This document shows, in pieces, positions 1-8,401 of a stretch of 64,000 nt of DNA. Location of the stretch: assembly GCA_009691785.1 (NCBI GenBank), contig SIAM01000002.1, forward strand, positions 1-64,000, in the 5' to 3' direction. Made by a program: the position numbers and the translations under genes. The notes below the pieces were generated by a model that saw nothing but the letters and a program-made list of their open reading frames with translations, had not been told where the DNA came from and did not search any database. Source of the DNA: Phycisphaerales bacterium (GTDB lineage Bacteria > Planctomycetota > Phycisphaerae > Phycisphaerales > SM1A02). Each line of letters opens with the position of its first letter. Position 1 is the stretch's first letter.

Positions 1-173
1 GAACTTCTGCTGCGAACAAAAGCAATGTCTTGTTCCGATTCAGCGGTCTTGCAACAACCGCGGCTGCTGGAACAGGTCGCATTGACAATATCAACGTGAC
101 TGGAATCATTCCCGCGCCTGGCGCTGTTGCCTTGATTGGCTTGGCTGGCTTGGTAAGCCGTCGTCGACGCTAA
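1..173 (+). CDS. C-terminal end of a PEP-CTERM-type exported protein (partial)
   Basis: The reading frame is open from base 3 to the TAA at 171-173, and the 5' part lies outside the window. The last residues are PAPGAVALIGLAGLVSRRRR. This has the layout of a PEP-CTERM sorting tail: a Pro-containing motif, one hydrophobic helix, then a run of arginines. In known systems such tails hold the protein in the membrane until an exosortase-type transpeptidase processes it. The residues before the tail (RIDNINVTGI) look like the end of a beta-rich extracellular domain. The substrate and function of the protein cannot be told from this fragment. A strong terminator follows about 30 bases downstream, so this is the last gene of its transcript. 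Confidence 0.8.
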   Translation, partial: TSAANKSNVLFRFSGLATTAAAGTGRIDNINVTGIIPAPGAVALIGLAGLVSRRRR

Positions 174-205
174 GAACAATATTCGCTTACTGATATGACC
201 TAATG

Positions 206-241
206 ACAACGCCGCCTTCAACGGGCGGCGTTGTTGTTTTT
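206..241 (+). terminator. Rho-independent terminator after the PEP-CTERM gene
   Basis: A perfect 11-bp GC-rich stem (arms 206-216 and 224-234, starting acaacgccgcc) closes a 7-base loop and is followed by a T-rich tract. Confidence 0.9.
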
Positions 242-270
242 GCGCCAAGCAATCGGATACCCTATTTGAC

Positions 271-522
271 ATGTCCATTACCGCCATTACTTTCACCTTT
301 CTCAGCATGGGCGCCTTTGCGTTTTTAATGTGGACGCTGGTGCAAAAACAGGAAAAGAACGATTTTAAGTTTGAGGAGAAATTGGCCGCCGATGACCGCC
401 GCGCCAAGGCGAATAGACAAGCGGCGGGTATGGAATCTGGTGCGGCAATTGGGCAAGCTGAGGCAGCGCCTAAGCAAGTTCAGCGGCAATCGCCGCAAGA
501 ACCGCCAAAGCCTGCGCCGTAA
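271..522 (+). CDS. Small single-pass membrane protein, function unknown
   Basis: This is an 83-residue ORF. Residues 5-25 form one hydrophobic segment (AITFTFLSMGAFAFLMW). It is followed by a charged, probably helical stretch (KNDFKFEEKLAADDRRAKANRQ) and an Ala/Gln/Pro-rich tail ending in PKPAP. The layout suggests a short membrane anchor with a cytoplasmic coiled or disordered tail. No family is recognised. It sits alone between a terminator and a convergent amidase gene, and no clear Shine-Dalgarno site precedes the ATG. It is kept as a gene because of its signal-anchor architecture and because no other gene uses this DNA. Confidence 0.6.
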   Translation: MSITAITFTFLSMGAFAFLMWTLVQKQEKNDFKFEEKLAADDRRAKANRQAAGMESGAAIGQAEAAPKQVQRQSPQEPPKPAP

Positions 523-660
523 CGTTTGTAACTAGTTTAAAGTGGGGTTTGCCAATGCAATGAAATCTGTTGAGCGCCTGTGAACCACAATTCATTTGAT
601 TTAAAGCTTAAAGCTGTCTAGTTGGCTGACCGAATTGCATTGGAAGATTTGGGAAGAAAC

Positions 661-1461
661 TTATGCTAGGGCAACGGCGTTGCCGTCACGCAAAGTAAGC
701 CGCTTCATGCGCATTTGGCGCATTTCCGACTGCAAACTTCGGCCGGGACACGCCGTGTGCGCGGTGGCCCATTCTTGATGGGTCTTCACGCGCGAAACGG
801 ACACGCCGTACTTGTTCATCATCACAATCAGCAACTTTTCTAATGCCGCAACTTGCTCGTCGCTAGGGCTTTGCTCGTTAAAATTGCCAAGGCAGCAAAT
901 GCCCAAATTATTTTCGTTGCACTCTTTCACGTGGGCGCCTTGATACTTCAGATCGCGACATTCCCACACACGGCCGCCACGGTCCACCACATAGTGATAG
1001 CCAATGTCGCCCCAACCCTTACCGCGATGCCCCGTGCGAATAAGTTCCACGCGTGCCGCGCTTGAGCGCTCATCCTTGGCCAGAAACGGACTCATTCCGT
1101 CGTGATGCACGGTGATGTATTTCACTGGAAGCATTGGATTGAGCAACGCAATCACCGGGTCGCCGGAACTTGGGCACCAACTATCACGATCAATGACAAA
1201 GGCTAAATCTTTGGATTTAGGCGCTTTCACGGCGGCAATCGCGGGCTTTGGCTTGATGGTTGTTGGCGTGGAATCTTTCAGATCGGGCCACACGGGATCG
1301 GGCATGCGCGCGGACTTGTTGTTGGACACGCAACCCGCGGCAAACAACAAGGCAAGCGACAGAAAGCCGCGGCGATTTTTGATCGCTGATTCAGACGCGC
1401 AAACTTGCTCGATTTGGCGAGCGATATTTACGGGCGCGGAGTTGTCATCGTGGTCGCTCAT
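661..1461 (-). CDS. N-acetylmuramoyl-L-alanine amidase, Tat-type lipoprotein
   Basis: The 266-residue product has an amidase_2/PGRP-type domain at about residues 110-245. This family cleaves the bond between N-acetylmuramic acid and L-alanine in peptidoglycan. Visible motifs are the zinc-binding TVHHDG, the GDIGYHYVVDRGGRVWE segment, and the C-terminal AHTACPGRSL, which supplies the second His and the Cys ligand. The N-terminus has twin arginines at 30-31 (NRRGFLS), a hydrophobic stretch and a lipobox ending in Cys44 (LFAAGC). This suggests Tat export followed by lipid anchoring. The gene stands alone and converges on the small membrane protein. A role in cell-wall turnover is inferred from the family. 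Confidence 0.85.
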   Translation of the reverse strand: MSDHDDNSAPVNIARQIEQVCASESAIKNRRGFLSLALLFAAGCVSNNKSARMPDPVWPDLKDSTPTTIKPKPAIAAVKAPKSKDLAFVIDRDSWCPSSGDPVIALLNPMLPVKYITVHHDGMSPFLAKDERSSAARVELIRTGHRGKGWGDIGYHYVVDRGGRVWECRDLKYQGAHVKECNENNLGICCLGNFNEQSPSDEQVAALEKLLIVMMNKYGVSVSRVKTHQEWATAHTACPGRSLQSEMRQMRMKRLTLRDGNAVALA

Positions 1462-1803
1462 AGAGAAATACCTGCTTTCAATCGGTTGAAAGTAAACAAA
1501 GGCAGTAGACTTTACGCCACAAACTTGCGTTCGTGAAAGCCAAGTTCAAATTGTAGGCAAAATGATGTTGAAAAAAGGTGCGTTACAGAGCGATTTTTTA
1601 CAAAATTTTCTTAAGTTTTTGGCAAGAAAATTTCAATAAATTGCGACGGATTTGCGCAAGAAAAACCGCCAATTTTGTCACCTTGAAGTGGCGTTTAGCG
1701 TAGAATGAAACATCACAAAAAAGACGGCGTTGTGGGCGAAGTTTTTCCTCCGACACGTGTCGCGCTTGATGTGAAAATGAAAGCCTTTTTCATCGTGCCA
1801 AGT
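1462..1803. other. Intergenic region upstream of gyrB with an AT-rich inverted repeat
   Basis: About 340 bases lie between the divergent amidase gene and the preferred gyrB start. The stretch is AT-rich and must hold promoters for both genes, though no textbook -35/-10 pair stands out. A perfect 10-bp inverted repeat (aaattttctt at 1603-1612 and its complement at 1624-1633, 11-base loop) is the only clear structure. The ORF track extends gyrB upstream to 1705 through this region. Confidence 0.55.
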
Positions 1804-4344
1804 ATGACCAAACAAGACAAGACACCAACGATTTCAGACGCCTCTAACGGCTCCTACAACTCCGATTCCATTCAAGTGCTTGAAGGGCTGGACGCCATTC
1901 GCAAACGTCCCGGCATGTATGTGGGCGGCACGGGCTTGGAAGGTCTGCACCATTTGGTGTACGAGTGTGTTGACAACGCAATCGATGAAGCCATGGCTGG
2001 CTACGCAAGCAATGTCACCGTGCTGCTGAGCGTGGACGGCAGTTGCACAGTTGGCGATGACGGCCGCGGAATGCCCGTGGACGCGATGAAGCATGAAAAT
2101 CCTGCAATCAATGGGCGCCCCGCGGTGGAAGTGATTTTGACGGAGGTTCACGCTGGCGGAAAGTTTGACAGCGGCGCGTATAAAGTTTCTGGCGGCTTGC
2201 ACGGCGTGGGCGTGAAGTGCGTGAACGCATTGAGCGAGTGGACGGAAGTTGAAGTCTCCAAAGAGACGGGTCTTTACAAAATTACATTCGCGCGCGGTGA
2301 ATTGGCGGAGCCGCTGCATGTGGTTGAGAAGCGCACAGGTGGCCGCACGGGCACGCGCATTTCGTTCAAACCAGATCCAACTATTTTTCCCGACACCACA
2401 TTGCGCTACGAACTTTTGCAACACCGCTTGCGCGAGTTGGCGTTCCTGAATCCGGGCGTTCACATTCGCTTGATTGACGAGCGCGTTGACGCGCAGGGTC
2501 AGCAACGCGATGAAACATTCCACGACGGAACCGGCATTGGCGGATATGTGAAGTTCATCAACACCAGCAAGACCACCATGAGTTCGGTGATGGTGGTGCG
2601 CCGCGAGGACGCTGAAAGTGGAATGAGTTGCGAGTTGGCGCTGCAATACACCGACGGAATACCCGAGATTTTGCTGGCATTTGGCAACAATATTCCAAAC
2701 CGCGACGGCGGCACGCATGTCACGGCGTTTCGTAAATCGCTGACCACCGTGATTAATAATTATGGCCGGCGCATGGGTTTGTTCAAGGAAAAAGATTTCA
2801 TTCCAACCGGCGAGGATTTGCGCGAGGGCTTGACCGCCGTGGTGAGCGTGAAGTTGGCCACTCCAACATTCAACAACCAGACCAAGGAAAAATTGTTGAA
2901 TCCAGAAGTGGAAACATTTGTCAGCGCCGCGGTGACGGAGCAACTTGGCGCGTGGCTGGAAGAGAATCCCGCCGAAGCAAAGATGATTGTGAATCGTGCG
3001 AAACTGGCGGCCGAAGCGCGCGAGGCGGCGCGTAAGGCGCGTGATTTAATCAAGCGCAAAGGCGCGCTTGATTCGGGCGGCATGCCGCACAAATTGTCGG
3101 ATTGCTCCAGCAACGATGTGGAGCGCACTGAACTGTTCATTGTGGAAGGTGACTCCGCCGGTGGAAGCGCCAAGGGTGGGCGCGATCACGTGTTGCAGGC
3201 CATTTTGCCGCTGCGTGGAAAGTTGCTCAATGTGGAGAAGGCCCGCTTGGACAAGGTGCTGGGCTTTGAGGAAATTCGCACGCTGATTCAAGCGCTGCAA
3301 TGCGGCATTCGCGAGGATTTTGACGCGTCTAAAATTCGCTACGGCCGCATCATCATCATGACGGACGCCGATGTGGACGGAAGCCATATTCGCACGCTGT
3401 TGCTCACTTTTTTCTTCCGCCAAATTCCGGAACTTGTGCGCCTTGGAAGAATTTACATCGCGCAGCCGCCGCTGTATCAAGTGGCGCGCGGCAAGAGCGT
3501 TGAATATGTGTTGAACGACCACCGCATGAACGAGGTGCTTGTGAGTTTGGCCATGCGCAGCAACGCCGCGCTTATTATTCGCGACAGCAAAGGCAAGGAA
3601 ACCAGCCGCATTGATGGCGACGCTCTGCGGCGCGTGATCCGTGAGTTGACGCGCTTGGAGGAGTTGTGCCTGGTCAGTCAATATCGCGGCTTGCAATTTG
3701 CGCGGCTGCTTGAGACGCGCGCGAAAGATCCTGAGGGCAAGAATCGTTTGCCAAGTTTCATTCTTGCGTGGCGCGGTCACGACGCCTTGTTCCATCGCGA
3801 GGCCGACGCTATGGCGGAGTTGGCCAACCAAAAACTAAAGTTGATCGCGGTTGGCGCCAGCACCGAAGGCGAGGATCTAGCCAAGTTGGCCACGCTGCGG
3901 CCGCTGCATGAGAACCGTGAGATTGACAAGATCTTTGAGTCGCTGGAAAAGTCCGGCATGGACATGAACCACTGGACGCTTGTGCAAGAGGAAAGCGTGA
4001 CTGGCGAGCGCTTGCCCACGCGCTACGGCTGGCTTGTGCAGAACGAAAAATCCAAGGAAACGGAAATGGTTGAAGTGGCAAATATCCCTTCAATCCTTCA
4101 GAAATTGCATGAAGTTGGCCGCCGCGGCATTGAGGTGAAACGCTTCAAGGGTCTGGGTGAAATGGAAGCCATTCAACTGTGGGACACCACCATGGATCCC
4201 GCGCGGCGCACGCTGCTGAAGGTGACATGGGATCAGGCCAGCAACGCCGACAATTTGTTTTCCATTCTGATGGGCGAAGATGTTGAGCAGCGACGCAACT
4301 ACATTGAGAAGCACGCGCTTGAAGTGAAGAACTTGGATATTTAA
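1804..4344 (+). CDS. gyrB: DNA gyrase subunit B
   Basis: GyrB is the ATPase subunit of DNA gyrase, which introduces negative supercoils together with GyrA. The 846-residue product has the GHKL ATPase start (SIQVLEGLDAIRKRPGMYVGG), the transducer domain and the TOPRIM motifs EGDSAGGSAKGGRD and DADVDGSHIRTLLL. An insertion of roughly 170 residues in the TOPRIM region is of the kind seen in many Gram-negative GyrBs. The protein ends in the family-typical NLDI. The ORF track starts at 1705, but the ATG at 1804 puts a normal-length leader before the conserved start; neither has a clear Shine-Dalgarno site. gyrA, dnaA and recF are not nearby. The 3' end is duplicated (see the repeat entry). Confidence 0.95.
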   Translation: MTKQDKTPTISDASNGSYNSDSIQVLEGLDAIRKRPGMYVGGTGLEGLHHLVYECVDNAIDEAMAGYASNVTVLLSVDGSCTVGDDGRGMPVDAMKHENPAINGRPAVEVILTEVHAGGKFDSGAYKVSGGLHGVGVKCVNALSEWTEVEVSKETGLYKITFARGELAEPLHVVEKRTGGRTGTRISFKPDPTIFPDTTLRYELLQHRLRELAFLNPGVHIRLIDERVDAQGQQRDETFHDGTGIGGYVKFINTSKTTMSSVMVVRREDAESGMSCELALQYTDGIPEILLAFGNNIPNRDGGTHVTAFRKSLTTVINNYGRRMGLFKEKDFIPTGEDLREGLTAVVSVKLATPTFNNQTKEKLLNPEVETFVSAAVTEQLGAWLEENPAEAKMIVNRAKLAAEAREAARKARDLIKRKGALDSGGMPHKLSDCSSNDVERTELFIVEGDSAGGSAKGGRDHVLQAILPLRGKLLNVEKARLDKVLGFEEIRTLIQALQCGIREDFDASKIRYGRIIIMTDADVDGSHIRTLLLTFFFRQIPELVRLGRIYIAQPPLYQVARGKSVEYVLNDHRMNEVLVSLAMRSNAALIIRDSKGKETSRIDGDALRRVIRELTRLEELCLVSQYRGLQFARLLETRAKDPEGKNRLPSFILAWRGHDALFHREADAMAELANQKLKLIAVGASTEGEDLAKLATLRPLHENREIDKIFESLEKSGMDMNHWTLVQEESVTGERLPTRYGWLVQNEKSKETEMVEVANIPSILQKLHEVGRRGIEVKRFKGLGEMEAIQLWDTTMDPARRTLLKVTWDQASNADNLFSILMGEDVEQRRNYIEKHALEVKNLDI

Positions 4345-4388
4345 GAACGTTCTTTGAGCACGCGCTTGAAGTGAAGAACTTGGATATT
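4311..4388 (+). repeat. 31-bp direct duplication of the gyrB 3' end around a palindrome
   Basis: The 31 bases that encode the last residues of GyrB (HALEVKNLDI) occur twice, at 4311-4341 and 4358-4388, offset by 47 bases. Between them lies the 12-bp palindrome aagaacgttctt (4343-4354). The first copy runs directly into TAA. The second copy, in another frame, continues as ETRGSFGK to a TAA at 4413-4415. Confidence 0.9.
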
Positions 4389-4415
4389 GAAACGCGCGGA
4401 TCTTTTGGCAAGTAA
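4359..4415 (+). pseudogene. Detached copy of the gyrB C-terminal coding segment
   Basis: This short frame reads HALEVKNLDIETRGSFGK and then stops. It begins inside the second copy of the duplication and has no start codon of its own. It probably preserves an older 3' end of gyrB that was cut off when the duplication introduced an earlier stop. The opposite order of events (a tail extension that never belonged to GyrB) cannot be excluded. Confidence 0.5.
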
Positions 4416-4442
4416 AATTTTTACAAGTCGTGCTTTTTTACT

Positions 4443-5159
4443 TTACATCACGCGCGGATCGATCACGCCAGCCTCTAAAAAACCTTTGGCGCGCAAGCGG
4501 CATGCATCGCATAGCCCACACGGCTTTGCATTCACGCCTGGGTCGTAGCAACTTGTTGTCAACGCAAAGTCCACGCCAAGTTTTTTTCCTAGCAACACAA
4601 TCTGCGCCTTGGTCATGCGCAACAATGGCGCGTGCACTTGAAACCATGACTGCCCCGCCGCGGCGGCTTGCACGCCATCACGCGTGGCCACGTTGGCCAA
4701 CTTTTGAAAGGCCTCTATGAATTCCGGGCGACAATCTGGATAGCCCGAATAATCCAGCGCATTAGCGCCGAAAGCAATGTGGCGCGCGCCAACGGATTCG
4801 GCGAAGCCCAGCGCCACGGAAAGAAAAATAGTGTTGCGCGCGGGAACATAGGTCACCGGAATATCAACACCCGCAAGGTCGCGATCCTTTGGTACGGAAA
4901 TGTCCGCCGTAAGCGCGCTGCCGCCAAGCGTGCGCAAATCAACCGTGACTTGACGATGTTCACTGGCGCCAAGAGCGTGCGAAACACGCTGGGCAAATTC
5001 CAACTCCACGCGGTGGCGCTGGCCGTAATCAATTGCCAGCGTGGCGCATGTGAAGCCTTCCATTTGCAGGGTCGCAAGCGTGACCGCGCTATCAAGCCCG
5101 CCCGAAAGCAGCACGATTGCCTTGCGATTGTCGGATTTTTTTTCTGTGGCAATGCGCAT
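4443..5159 (-). CDS. queC: 7-cyano-7-deazaguanine synthase QueC
   Basis: QueC converts 7-carboxy-7-deazaguanine to preQ0 with ATP and ammonia, a step toward queuosine in tRNA. The 238-residue product begins with the PP-loop VLLSGGLDSAVTLA at about residues 16-29. It has the conserved VPARNTIFLS and GANALDYSGYPDCRPEF segments. A zinc-binding Cys cluster (SCYDPG...PCGLCDACRLR) lies near the C-terminus. The length is normal for the family. It converges on gyrB and is divergent from the zinc-ribbon membrane gene, whose ATG lies 27 bases away. Other queuosine genes are not in the window. Confidence 0.95.
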   Translation of the reverse strand: MRIATEKKSDNRKAIVLLSGGLDSAVTLATLQMEGFTCATLAIDYGQRHRVELEFAQRVSHALGASEHRQVTVDLRTLGGSALTADISVPKDRDLAGVDIPVTYVPARNTIFLSVALGFAESVGARHIAFGANALDYSGYPDCRPEFIEAFQKLANVATRDGVQAAAAGQSWFQVHAPLLRMTKAQIVLLGKKLGVDFALTTSCYDPGVNAKPCGLCDACRLRAKGFLEAGVIDPRVM

Positions 5160-5186
5160 GCAAGAATAAGTATAACTTTCAACTTC

Positions 5187-6041
5187 ATGCCCACGCTTGC
5201 CTCACATGTTCGCTGCGATCGTTGCAAATATGATTTGCATGGGCTTGATATTTTTGATGTGTGTCCCGAATGCGGACTTGCCGTGGCCACAACGCTGGCG
5301 GGAAATTCAGATTTACAAATTCGCGCGTTGGTGGCGCTCCAACGGCCCGCGCGCGTGGCGACATTCTTAGTGGCCATTCCCTTGGCGTGCATGTTGTGCG
5401 CGGTCTTGCAATCGGCGGGGCCATTGATTGCGTTCTTTGATTCCATGTTTGGACAATCCAGCAAAATTGCGGGGCAAATTCGCTTTTTTTCATGGGCGGC
5501 CTCGTGCGTGTTAGTGACCGGCGCATATGGAATTTTTTGCGTTGGATTGCTTGCAAGTGAAGTGGCCCTACGCGCGGAAATGCGCAAGTGGCGCGCGTGG
5601 CTTCATGGGGGATTGTTGTTGTGGGTTGCAACGCTGATTGTGATTATTGTGGGTGCAATTCAATTTCAATCGCAAGACTGGAGCATGGATTGGCTAAAAA
5701 TGTCCGCCCCCGTTTTGCAACTGCCAGCCTTTGCCATGGTGCTGATTAGTTATAGAAGATTGCTGGTGGTGTGCGGACGGCGCTCGCAAGCGTTTCGTGA
5801 AGCTGGAGCCGCGCGCCAAAATATAAACTTGCTCATTTACACTTTGGGATTGGTCGCCCTTGGCGCATTCGCGTCACCCATTCTGAGGCACAAATTGGGC
5901 TGGGAGATGACCGCCATCTTGTCGGACAGTTTGGTGGCGGTTGAAAGCGCCGTGCTTATTTTTGGCTTGGCATATTTGACGGCAAACGCCTGGTGGATCG
6001 CTAGAAGCTTGATGCTGCCGCACATGAAATTTGAAGCGTGA
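5187..6041 (+). CDS. Zinc-ribbon multi-pass membrane protein, function unknown
   Basis: The 284-residue product starts with a small zinc-ribbon, CDRCKYDLHGLDIFDVCPECG, at residues 9-29. About six hydrophobic segments follow across residues 55-275. Planctomycetes encode many membrane proteins with this C-x2-C-x-YDL...CPxCG start; their function is unknown. The ORF track extends the frame back to 4668 across queC on the other strand. That extension is rejected, and the ATG at 5187, directly before MPTLASHVRCDRC, is chosen. The gene is divergent from queC with only 27 bases between the two starts, so their promoters must overlap. Confidence 0.8.
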   Translation: MPTLASHVRCDRCKYDLHGLDIFDVCPECGLAVATTLAGNSDLQIRALVALQRPARVATFLVAIPLACMLCAVLQSAGPLIAFFDSMFGQSSKIAGQIRFFSWAASCVLVTGAYGIFCVGLLASEVALRAEMRKWRAWLHGGLLLWVATLIVIIVGAIQFQSQDWSMDWLKMSAPVLQLPAFAMVLISYRRLLVVCGRRSQAFREAGAARQNINLLIYTLGLVALGAFASPILRHKLGWEMTAILSDSLVAVESAVLIFGLAYLTANAWWIARSLMLPHMKFEA

Positions 6042-6406
6042 AATGTCAAATTGACCAAGCTTGGCTCAGACTCTGGCACCCTGCTCGCGCGCTAGTGCTG
6101 TCAGGTTGGCAGACCGCCTAGACCAAGTGCAGCAACGAGCCCAATTCATGATTTATGGTTGGTTCATTTGCGGCTTTTATGGGTTTTTTTTTGGCATTTC
6201 CAGGGCGTGAAATCACCCTGTTTTTAGGCTTAAACCCATATTTAATAATTACTTAAGCATGTATTCTCTACCATTTGTGCCCTAACGGCCTATCCCAAGC
6301 GCTTTGGCATCCCATTTGTATCTACAGAAAGGCTCCCTCATTTTTGGGGAATATGAGCATCAAGACACTTTTACCAACTTTCCAAACTCTCACGGAGAAA
6401 AATCCA
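6042..6406. other. Long intergenic and leader region before the groE operon
   Basis: No gene is visible in about 365 bases. A weak hairpin at 6201-6220 (caggg...ccctg) followed by five Ts may terminate the upstream gene. The rest should hold the groEL1 promoter and leader. I looked for a CIRCE operator (TTAGCACTC-N9-GAGTGCTAA) and did not find one, so HrcA control is not supported. A clear ribosome-binding site (acggagaa) lies 8-15 bases before the ATG at 6407. Confidence 0.5.
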
Positions 6407-8035
6407 ATGTCCGTCAAGCAACTCTCCTTCGATATTGAAGCCCGCAAATTACTTCTGGCTGGCGTAGAAAAACTCGCCGCCGCCGTCAAGAGCACGCTTG
6501 GTCCACGCGGACGCAATGCGGTGCTGGATAAAAGTTGGGGCGGTCCAACCGTGACCAAGGACGGCGTAAGCGTTGCCGAAGAAATTGAACTTTCCAACAG
6601 GGCTGAAAACATGGGCGCCAAGCTTGTGAAGGAAGCCGCGAGCAAGACCAGCGATGACGCCGGCGACGGAACAACCACCGCCACCGTTCTTGCCGAGGCG
6701 ATTTTCCGCAGTGGTCTGAAGTTTATTGCCAGCGGCGCAGAAGCCAACGCGTTGGTGCGCGGCATTCGCAAAGCCGTTGTCGTTGTTACAAAGAACATTG
6801 AGTCGCAGGCCAAGCCAGTGGCAAGCGTGAACGGTGGCATTGCCGCCGTCGCCAGTATTTCCGCAAACAACGACGAGGAAGTTGGCGCCATGATGGCCAA
6901 GGCTTTCGAGAAGGTTGGCAAGGACGGCGTGATCACTGTTGAAGAAGGCAAGGGCTTGGAAACGATCGTTGATGTGGTTGAAGGAATGCAATTTGATCGC
7001 GGCTACCTCAGCGCGAACTTCATCACAGACACCGATGAGATGACGGTTGAATTCAGCAAAGCGCTGGTTCTGATTTACGAGGACAAGATTGATTCCATCA
7101 CAAAACTAGTGCCTTTCCTTGAGAAAGTGATGGATGTGAAGAAGCCATTGCTGATTATCGCGGAGGATGTTTCCGGCGAAGCGCTGAGCACGCTTGTCAT
7201 TAATAAGATGCGCGGCGTGTTGAATGTGTGCGCGGTCAAGGCGCCTGGTTACGGCGATCGCCGCAAGGCCATGCTTGAAGATCTCGCCATTCTGACTGGC
7301 GGCCAAGCCATCATGAAAGATCTTGGTATTGATTTGGACAAGATCACCATTGCGCAACTTGGTCAAGTGAAGAAGATCATCGTTGACGCCGACAACACAA
7401 CTATTGTTGAAGGCGCTGGCAGCACCAAGAGCATCAAAGATCGTTGCGAACAAATTCGCTGCGAGATGGACAAGACAGACAGCGATTATGACCGTGAGAA
7501 GTTGCAAGAGCGTTTGGCCAAACTCGCCGGCGGCGTTGCGCAAATTAAAGTTGGCGCAAGCAGCGAAACGGAACTGAAAGAAAAGAAGAGCCGCGTTGAA
7601 GACGCGCTTCATGCGACACGCGCGGCAGTTGCCGAAGGCGTGGTTGTTGGCGGCGGCGTTAGCTTTGTGCGCAGCATTGCGGCCGTGAAGAAGGCGCGCG
7701 CAACTGTTGAAGGCGACGAAGCCTTTGGCTTTGATGTGATCGCTGAAGCGCTCACTGTTCCACTACGCGTCATCGCTGAAAATGCGGGCGAAAAAGGCAC
7801 CGTTGTGGTGTCCAAGGTTGCGGCCATGACTGGCAACAACGGCTTCAACGCACTCACTCGTACCTACGGCGACTTGATCAAGGACGGCGTCATCACGCCA
7901 GCCAAGGTTGATCGTTCTGCTTTGCAAAATGCGGCCAGCGTGGCTTGTCTTCTTCTCAGCGCCGATTGCGTTATCACCGAGGCTCCAAAAGCCAAGGACG
8001 CGTCAGCGGCTCATGATCATTCGCACGCGCACTAA
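6407..8035 (+). CDS. groEL: Chaperonin GroEL, first copy
   Basis: GroEL is the 60-kDa chaperonin that folds proteins in a double-ring chamber capped by GroES. The 542-residue product has the family motifs TLGPRGRNAVLD, the ATP-binding [32 protein letters not shown] and a C-terminal QNAASVACLLLSADCVITEAP. The tail is AAHDHSHAH, His-rich, in place of the usual Gly-Gly-Met repeats. The ATG at 6407 is preferred because acggagaa precedes it and the protein then starts MSVKQLSFD; the ORF track runs on to 6275. It is followed after 48 bases by groES and then by a second groEL. Confidence 0.96.
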   Translation: MSVKQLSFDIEARKLLLAGVEKLAAAVKSTLGPRGRNAVLDKSWGGPTVTKDGVSVAEEIELSNRAENMGAKLVKEAASKTSDDAGDGTTTATVLAEAIFRSGLKFIASGAEANALVRGIRKAVVVVTKNIESQAKPVASVNGGIAAVASISANNDEEVGAMMAKAFEKVGKDGVITVEEGKGLETIVDVVEGMQFDRGYLSANFITDTDEMTVEFSKALVLIYEDKIDSITKLVPFLEKVMDVKKPLLIIAEDVSGEALSTLVINKMRGVLNVCAVKAPGYGDRRKAMLEDLAILTGGQAIMKDLGIDLDKITIAQLGQVKKIIVDADNTTIVEGAGSTKSIKDRCEQIRCEMDKTDSDYDREKLQERLAKLAGGVAQIKVGASSETELKEKKSRVEDALHATRAAVAEGVVVGGGVSFVRSIAAVKKARATVEGDEAFGFDVIAEALTVPLRVIAENAGEKGTVVVSKVAAMTGNNGFNALTRTYGDLIKDGVITPAKVDRSALQNAASVACLLLSADCVITEAPKAKDASAAHDHSHAH

Positions 8036-8083
8036 ATTCTTTTCATTCATCCAACCTTCAAAAACTTTTACGGAGAACACACC

Positions 8084-8377
8084 ATGTCAAACATTCGTCC
8101 TTTAGAAGATCGCATTCTTGTCAAGCCACTCGACGCTGAAACCAAAACCGCCTCTGGACTTTTTCTTCCAGAGAGCGCCAAGGAAAAACCAATGCAAGGC
8201 AAAGTGGTCGCCACTGGTCCAGGCAAATTGCTTGACAACGGCACTCGCCAAACACCACTTGTGAAAAAGGGTGACACCGTTGTGTACGGAAAATATTCCG
8301 GCACTGAAATTGAAATTAAAAACACCAAGCACCTCATTGTTCGTGAGAGTGAACTTCTGGGAATTATTGAAGGCTAA
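8084..8377 (+). CDS. groES: Co-chaperonin GroES
   Basis: GroES is the heptameric lid of the GroEL folding chamber. The 97-residue product has the standard start NIRPLEDRILVKPLDAE, the mobile-loop region (ETKTASGLFLPESAKEKPMQG) and the C-terminal HLIVRESELLGIIEG. The ribosome-binding site tacggagaa precedes the ATG. The position is unusual: it lies between two groEL genes, 48 bases after groEL1 and 24 bases before groEL2, whereas most bacteria place groES first. One GroES could serve both chaperonins. Confidence 0.97.
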   Translation: MSNIRPLEDRILVKPLDAETKTASGLFLPESAKEKPMQGKVVATGPGKLLDNGTRQTPLVKKGDTVVYGKYSGTEIEIKNTKHLIVRESELLGIIEG

Positions 8378-8401
8378 GTCGCACAATTAAAGGAACATAA
8401 A

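Noticed and set aside
1834-2943. 369-residue ORF antisense to gyrB
   Set aside because: It is a shadow of the conserved GyrB ATPase region, His- and Ala-rich, with no recognisable domain.
4668-5186. N-terminal extension of the zinc-ribbon membrane protein
   Set aside because: The extension is antisense to queC and does not resemble a protein start; the ATG at 5187 directly precedes the zinc ribbon.
6042-6406. CIRCE/HrcA operator before groEL1
   Set aside because: No TTAGCACTC...GAGTGCTAA-like inverted repeat is present; ctggcac and gtgctgtcag nearby do not fit the consensus or spacing.
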